Source of the DNA: an uncultured Eubacteriales bacterium
GTDB lineage: Bacteria > Bacillota > Clostridia > Oscillospirales > CAG-272
Length of the DNA: 64,000 bases
Direction: 5' to 3'
NCBI GenBank assembly: GCA_934393265.1
Contig: CAKRQL010000013.1
Coordinates: 1-64,000 of the forward strand
Within the stretch, counting starts at the first letter, position 1; each line of letters opens with the position of its first letter. The notes beneath the pieces were generated by a model. That model was not told the DNA's origin, searched no databases, and was given only the letters and a program-made list of their open reading frames with translations. The translations under genes and the position numbers were made by a program. Positions 61,401 to 64,000 of this stretch are shown here, piece after piece.

Positions 61401-63682
61401 GCGGCGAGTTTGTTTACGACGGACTTGCCCACCTGCCGACCGTAACGGGCGAGATTCCCGCGGGATATGACGGCAGCGTGCCCGAATATACCATGACCGC
61501 CGGAGCCACCCATGTCTCGGAGGGCGAGGTAGCCGTATATCTCCGCTTTATTGTGACAAGTAAAAACTATAACACTCCAAAAGATTTGACGGCTTACGTG
61601 CGGATAGTCCCGTGCCGCGTCGGTGTCGTGTGGGAAAAGCTGACGTTTGTCTACGACGGCAGGGAGCACCTGCCGTCGTCATCGGCTGTCTGCCCCCTCC
61701 GCGTTACCGGAGGAGCGACGGACGCCGGAAGCTATATAGCGATGGCTACCCCGCTGACGAGCGACTACGTTCTTACAAATCCGACCGTCGCCTTTACGGT
61801 AGAGCGCCGCGCTAATATGTGGACGGAGCAGCCGCGCATACCGGATATATTCGACGGAGATACCCCTCTGTGGTCTGCGGTGGCGGAGTACGGCGAGGCT
61901 GCCGTTACGTTCTTTCTTGACGAGGACTGCACCGCCCCGGCGGAAGGCTTCACCCCCGGGACGTATTACGCGGTGTTCACCGTGCCCGAGAGCCGGAACT
62001 ATAAAGCACTTGTCTCCTCCCCAGTCCGTTTCCTTGTTGTAAAGATAGCTCCGGTGGGGATTTCTGCGGAGTGCGAGGGGGAGATAGTAGCGTTTTCCCC
62101 CGTCTCCGCTCTGCGAGCCGTCGTGCGCGTCCTGTATAATAACGGAGACGTCCGCACGGCGTCGCCGGACGAGTACATCGTCTCCTACCCCTCGGGGCAT
62201 CTGCCGCATACGTCGGATACCACCGTCATATTCACCCTCGGCGAATTCTCCGTAACGAAAAATATAACCGTCGGGCGGGCTGTGCTTGACCTCTCCACCG
62301 TTCGGTACACCGGGCTCACCGTGACGTACGACGGGGAGGAGCACACCCCTGGTATAGCCTCACTGCCGGAGGGGGTCACCGTCCTGCGTATCGACGGCGG
62401 CGCGCGGGTCGCCGCGGGGGTCTACTCCGTCTCCGTGACCCTCGGCTACGACAGCGAGAACTATCTTGACCCCGGTGTCCTGCATCTCACAATGACAATA
62501 GAGAAAAAGACGGTAGTTCTTCCAACGCCGCCGGAATTTTCATACACGGGTAGGGCTTATATCCCCAAATTCCCGGAGTCCGGGCTCTATGACATCACAG
62601 CACCGGAGGTTCTGCACGCCGGGACATATCGCGCACGGGCAGCCCTCCGTGACAGGGATAACTACCGCTTCGCGGGGGCTGACGGCGGGGAGTGTGAATT
62701 CACGTTCACCGTCTCCCCGGCGTATATCCGCGTCATCGTCGGGAACGTCACAAAATATATAGACGGAATAAAGGAAGGGCTCACCTACGTGAGTGCCGCT
62801 CCCATACCCGACGAGGCGGGGCTCCGGTTGTATACGGACGGCGGGCTCGTCCTCGCAGCCTTCGATAACCCGGACTATTACGCCGACTGCGTCCCCGGGC
62901 GGATAAACCCGGTCGCCCGCCTCTCACCCTCCCTTATGACCTCTTTTGTGATACTTGCGGTAATTCTTATATTCCTCCTGATACTCGCCGTGGCTCTCCC
63001 GCGCCTTATCCCGGTGATAAAGGAGAGAATACGGATAGCCTCCGTCGCCGCGAATATCAGAAGAAATACCGTATGCCCCTGCGCCCCGATAACCGTTCCG
63101 CGCCTCGCCCCGCCGGATAACCGCGGGGGCGGGGAAGAGGGACCCGCTCCCGACACCTTGCCCGGCGGCACGCCTGAAAGCGGTGACGACGACGTCCCCG
63201 CCGTAAAGCCGGACGCCGAAACCCCGGCTGTAAACGGACGCCCCGCCACCGAAACAGGTAGCCGTACCGCCGTCCGGCGCCTCCTCGCCACAAGACCCGT
63301 AACCCCCGCATACGCGGACGCCATGATAACCGACAGCGACGCAAAGGAGATGACCGAGCATGCGGAGGAGGTCATATATACGAGCGGGCACCGCAGGAGA
63401 ATTATAAATGTCGGCACGCTCTCGCGCGCCTTTCCCGACGGTGCCCGGGTCGATGTGAATATCCTGAAGGAGAGGTCGCTTGTTCCGTATGATACGGGCT
63501 ATCTTAAAGTGCTCGCCGACGGGGTTATAGATAAGGAGCTCTCGGTGTATGCCGATGCTTTCAGCCTCGCGGCTGTCAAAATGATAGCCCTCACAGGGGG
63601 CAGGGCGATAAAGGCGCACACAGAGCAGAGACAGGAGCCGCATCCGGACGAAAAAAACGCTGCCGGAGCGGAGAAAGAATAA
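58472..63682 (+). CDS. Giant surface protein with Ig-like repeats and a cytoplasmic uL15-like tail
   Basis: A 1736-residue protein. Order of parts: a signal peptide (residues 1-27); a glycine/serine-rich beta-helix-like region (about 70-300, many GG-S turns); a Listeria-Bacteroides (InlB B-type) repeat at about 354-420 (VTFYAQNGEKYRTEELL, FFGWCADTAG, ISLYAVY); then nine or so MBG/Ig-like units, each opening with a V-YDG-x-H motif (IIYDGGWHTI, FVYDGAPKLP, FVYDGQEHG, FVYDGLAHLP, FVYDGREHLP, VTYDGEEHTP). A single membrane helix (about 1489-1512, SFVILAVILIFLLILAVALP) precedes a basic stop-transfer and a cytoplasmic tail of about 220 residues. The tail's last 75 residues (IINVGTLSRAFPDG, GYLKVLADGVIDKELSV, AFSLAAVKMIALTGG) look like the C-terminal domain of ribosomal protein uL15. 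Function unknown; adhesion outside is plausible. Confidence 0.85.
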   Translation: MKTTKTFLLFLWVLALTLLLALPTESAGDTGRASGVTYAESAATDTSTAVSAARSAVPPRHRQTSDGEEYSSTLTPAAPIGGTSGQSENTAYGYTLTLDGGVYTLTTDSGARAYSGSLDGVSDFLATRPSVSLFLDMKEAAGTLRIATDVNIRGTCSFSDGGIVVSGGRLVSSAEITFSSGGLRIKEGTLTVTGGSLVSASSVIVSDYSSSVSVSVTGGEIVSQGREPAIKISLGTLSLSGGSVKCAYGFAVDNRGSLSLSGSPVIRGTVSDISTSGAVTLFGAEGSFSGTVRVICTMDFPLGSLTPVFYSADGEQTKSITLTDSRGTSLPLTYFSSSRYTDERDFLAVYRPHTVTFYAQNGEKYRTEELLSGESPTLPEPPERVGYSFFGWCADTAGDTPYTPEGVYENISLYAVYRLSAPTFLSQNITFTFDGEWHTINPVVFSHPLDGEGHYEYLWYRDGAATDITTPTLRIRGVRDSGEYSLSATFFCGNERVTVSVPAVTVSVSPLSVDPPEIPSVTYTGLPLLPAVPSCVWYGYSFDPVIHAGEYPVILELKDPGNTVWRGGDFAALPLTFRVLTADNLWTISPEISDVYGGETAAVCAAARFGVPEWRYSVSPDGGYSPDFPTAPGTYYAVCTVPGTSDVREITTAPMRFTVMRDGVLSLRIAALPDRTEYSAYDFFDPAGLSVIALRESGRSGEIPLSELVFSYTGGAEYFLFGDKTVNVTYSGRTCSVPVTVRLAEYDMSGFLFSDTTIIYDGGWHTISPSNLPAGLLYSTDVSARDAGEYTVTLTFTSTDRNRRAPAPVSATLTINPLPLTVIWGECEFVYDGAPKLPGAYAIMPDGYRRTLAVTGARTNAGEGYVAAAQAPDGNHTLINPTAAFFIARASYDMSGVHWSASDFVYDGQEHGVTLAALPAGISVIGYSGSVATAAGEYTATATLGYDSENYYPPKVAPLVWHILRADYDLGELSFVGGEFVYDGLAHLPTVTGEIPAGYDGSVPEYTMTAGATHVSEGEVAVYLRFIVTSKNYNTPKDLTAYVRIVPCRVGVVWEKLTFVYDGREHLPSSSAVCPLRVTGGATDAGSYIAMATPLTSDYVLTNPTVAFTVERRANMWTEQPRIPDIFDGDTPLWSAVAEYGEAAVTFFLDEDCTAPAEGFTPGTYYAVFTVPESRNYKALVSSPVRFLVVKIAPVGISAECEGEIVAFSPVSALRAVVRVLYNNGDVRTASPDEYIVSYPSGHLPHTSDTTVIFTLGEFSVTKNITVGRAVLDLSTVRYTGLTVTYDGEEHTPGIASLPEGVTVLRIDGGARVAAGVYSVSVTLGYDSENYLDPGVLHLTMTIEKKTVVLPTPPEFSYTGRAYIPKFPESGLYDITAPEVLHAGTYRARAALRDRDNYRFAGADGGECEFTFTVSPAYIRVIVGNVTKYIDGIKEGLTYVSAAPIPDEAGLRLYTDGGLVLAAFDNPDYYADCVPGRINPVARLSPSLMTSFVILAVILIFLLILAVALPRLIPVIKERIRIASVAANIRRNTVCPCAPITVPRLAPPDNRGGGEEGPAPDTLPGGTPESGDDDVPAVKPDAETPAVNGRPATETGSRTAVRRLLATRPVTPAYADAMITDSDAKEMTEHAEEVIYTSGHRRRIINVGTLSRAFPDGARVDVNILKERSLVPYDTGYLKVLADGVIDKELSVYADAFSLAAVKMIALTGGRAIKAHTEQRQEPHPDEKNAAGAEKE

Positions 63683-63688
63683 ATTCGC

Positions 63689-63717
63689 TTGCTTTTTTCC
63701 GGGGTTTGTGCTACAAT
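63689..63717 (+). promoter_or_regulatory. Promoter of the ECF S-component gene
   Basis: TTGCTT (63689-63694), a 17-base spacer and TACAAT (63712-63717). A CCCGC/GCGGG hairpin (63726-63739) falls right at the predicted 5' end of the mRNA. The leader is too short for a common riboswitch. Confidence 0.65.
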
Positions 63718-63764
63718 ACTAACGACCCGCGTGCGCGGGCAAAATAAAATGACGGAGTTTTGTA

Positions 63765-64000
63765 ATGAATAACCTCAGAAAGCATGACATTCTGAAGCTG
63801 ACTCTGACTGCAATGTTCGTGGCTCTGATAGTAATAATGGCTTTTACGCCGATAGGATACCTTCATATAGGTCCGGTGTCCATAACGTTTATGGTGGTTC
63901 CGGTCGTGCTCGGCGCCTGCCTGTGCGGCACGGTGAGCGGCGCGGTGCTCGGTCTCGCATTCGGGCTGACGAGCTTTTTCCAGTGCTTCGGCATGGACCC
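63765..64000 (+). CDS. ECF transporter S component (5' part only)
   Basis: The first about 78 residues of a membrane protein cut by the window edge. The reading begins MNNLRKHDILKLTLTAMFVA and continues with FTPIGYLHIGPVSITFMVVP and a Gly-rich helix GTVSGAVLGLAFGLTSFFQ. This is the usual start of substrate-binding S components of energy-coupling factor vitamin transporters. The substrate (riboflavin, biotin, pantothenate or other) cannot be told from this part. GGAG precedes the ATG. Confidence 0.8.
   Translation, partial: MNNLRKHDILKLTLTAMFVALIVIMAFTPIGYLHIGPVSITFMVVPVVLGACLCGTVSGAVLGLAFGLTSFFQCFGMD

Noticed and set aside
63683..63764. Possible vitamin riboswitch before the ECF S component
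   Set aside because: Only about 45 bases lie between predicted transcription start and the start codon, with one small hairpin, and no known aptamer core is visible.

Overview
The window is a gene-dense (about 90% coding), fairly GC-rich stretch of chromosome from a Gram-positive anaerobe of the class Clostridia. The Oscillospirales or a nearby lineage is my best guess. The support is strong purine-rich ribosome binding sites, TTGACA/TATAAT-type promoters, a PyrR gene, formate-tetrahydrofolate ligase, an AtpZ/AtpI-headed F-type ATPase with Na+-type c-subunit features, a Fat-type acyl-ACP thioesterase, a DUF4830 protein, a tiny Cys-rich protein of a kind I associate with gut Firmicutes, and large multidomain surface proteins with no LPXTG anchor. 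Isoleucine is encoded very often by ATA despite the GC content.

Layout. 1-3.1 kb: a dispersed repeat, a membrane sulfatase-fold protein and a uridine-kinase-like P-loop protein. 3.4-15.6 kb: informational genes on the + strand (prfC, trmB, a double-length RadC, rpoB with a long leader and an acidic tail, rpoC). 15.7-18.5 kb: two TIM-barrel sugar-phosphate isomerase/epimerase genes with a divergent AraC regulator. 18.6-23.6 kb: typA, a polysaccharide flippase-like protein and gdhA. 23.9-27.5 kb: a secreted beta-helix protein. 27.5-35.4 kb: the complete ATP synthase operon on the - strand (atpZ-I-B-E-F-H-A-G-D-C). 35.6-41.7 kb: a nucleoside salvage/catabolism operon (tdk-deoC-deoD-deoB-cdd-pdp-udk, then a small frame-disrupted gene). 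41.9-54 kb: topB, a 31-residue Cys-rich peptide gene, a DUF4830 protein, two MATE transporters, an ABC exporter pair, a small multidrug export protein, rlmD, an AraC regulator and tRNA-Glu(CTC) next to a second copy of the dispersed repeat and an att-like tRNA fragment. 53.7-56 kb: pyrR overlapping fhs. 56.2-57 kb: a lower-GC Bro-N/Fic protein that looks imported. 57-64 kb: a thioesterase, a thioredoxin with an unusual CQPC active site, a 1736-residue surface protein whose cytoplasmic tail ends in a uL15-like domain, and the start of an ECF transporter S component.

How the genes work together. The nucleoside operon can take deoxynucleosides through phosphorolysis (DeoD, Pdp), phosphopentomutase (DeoB) and aldolase (DeoC) to glyceraldehyde-3-phosphate and acetaldehyde, while Tdk, Cdd and Udk recover pyrimidines. 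The c subunit carries two carboxylates (E31 and E64), the pattern described for a Na+-driven rotor, so the ATPase may couple to Na+. The least explained features are the uL15-like domain on a surface protein, the duplicated RadC, the tRNA-Glu 3' end duplication, and the repeat pair at 0.1 and 51.7 kb.
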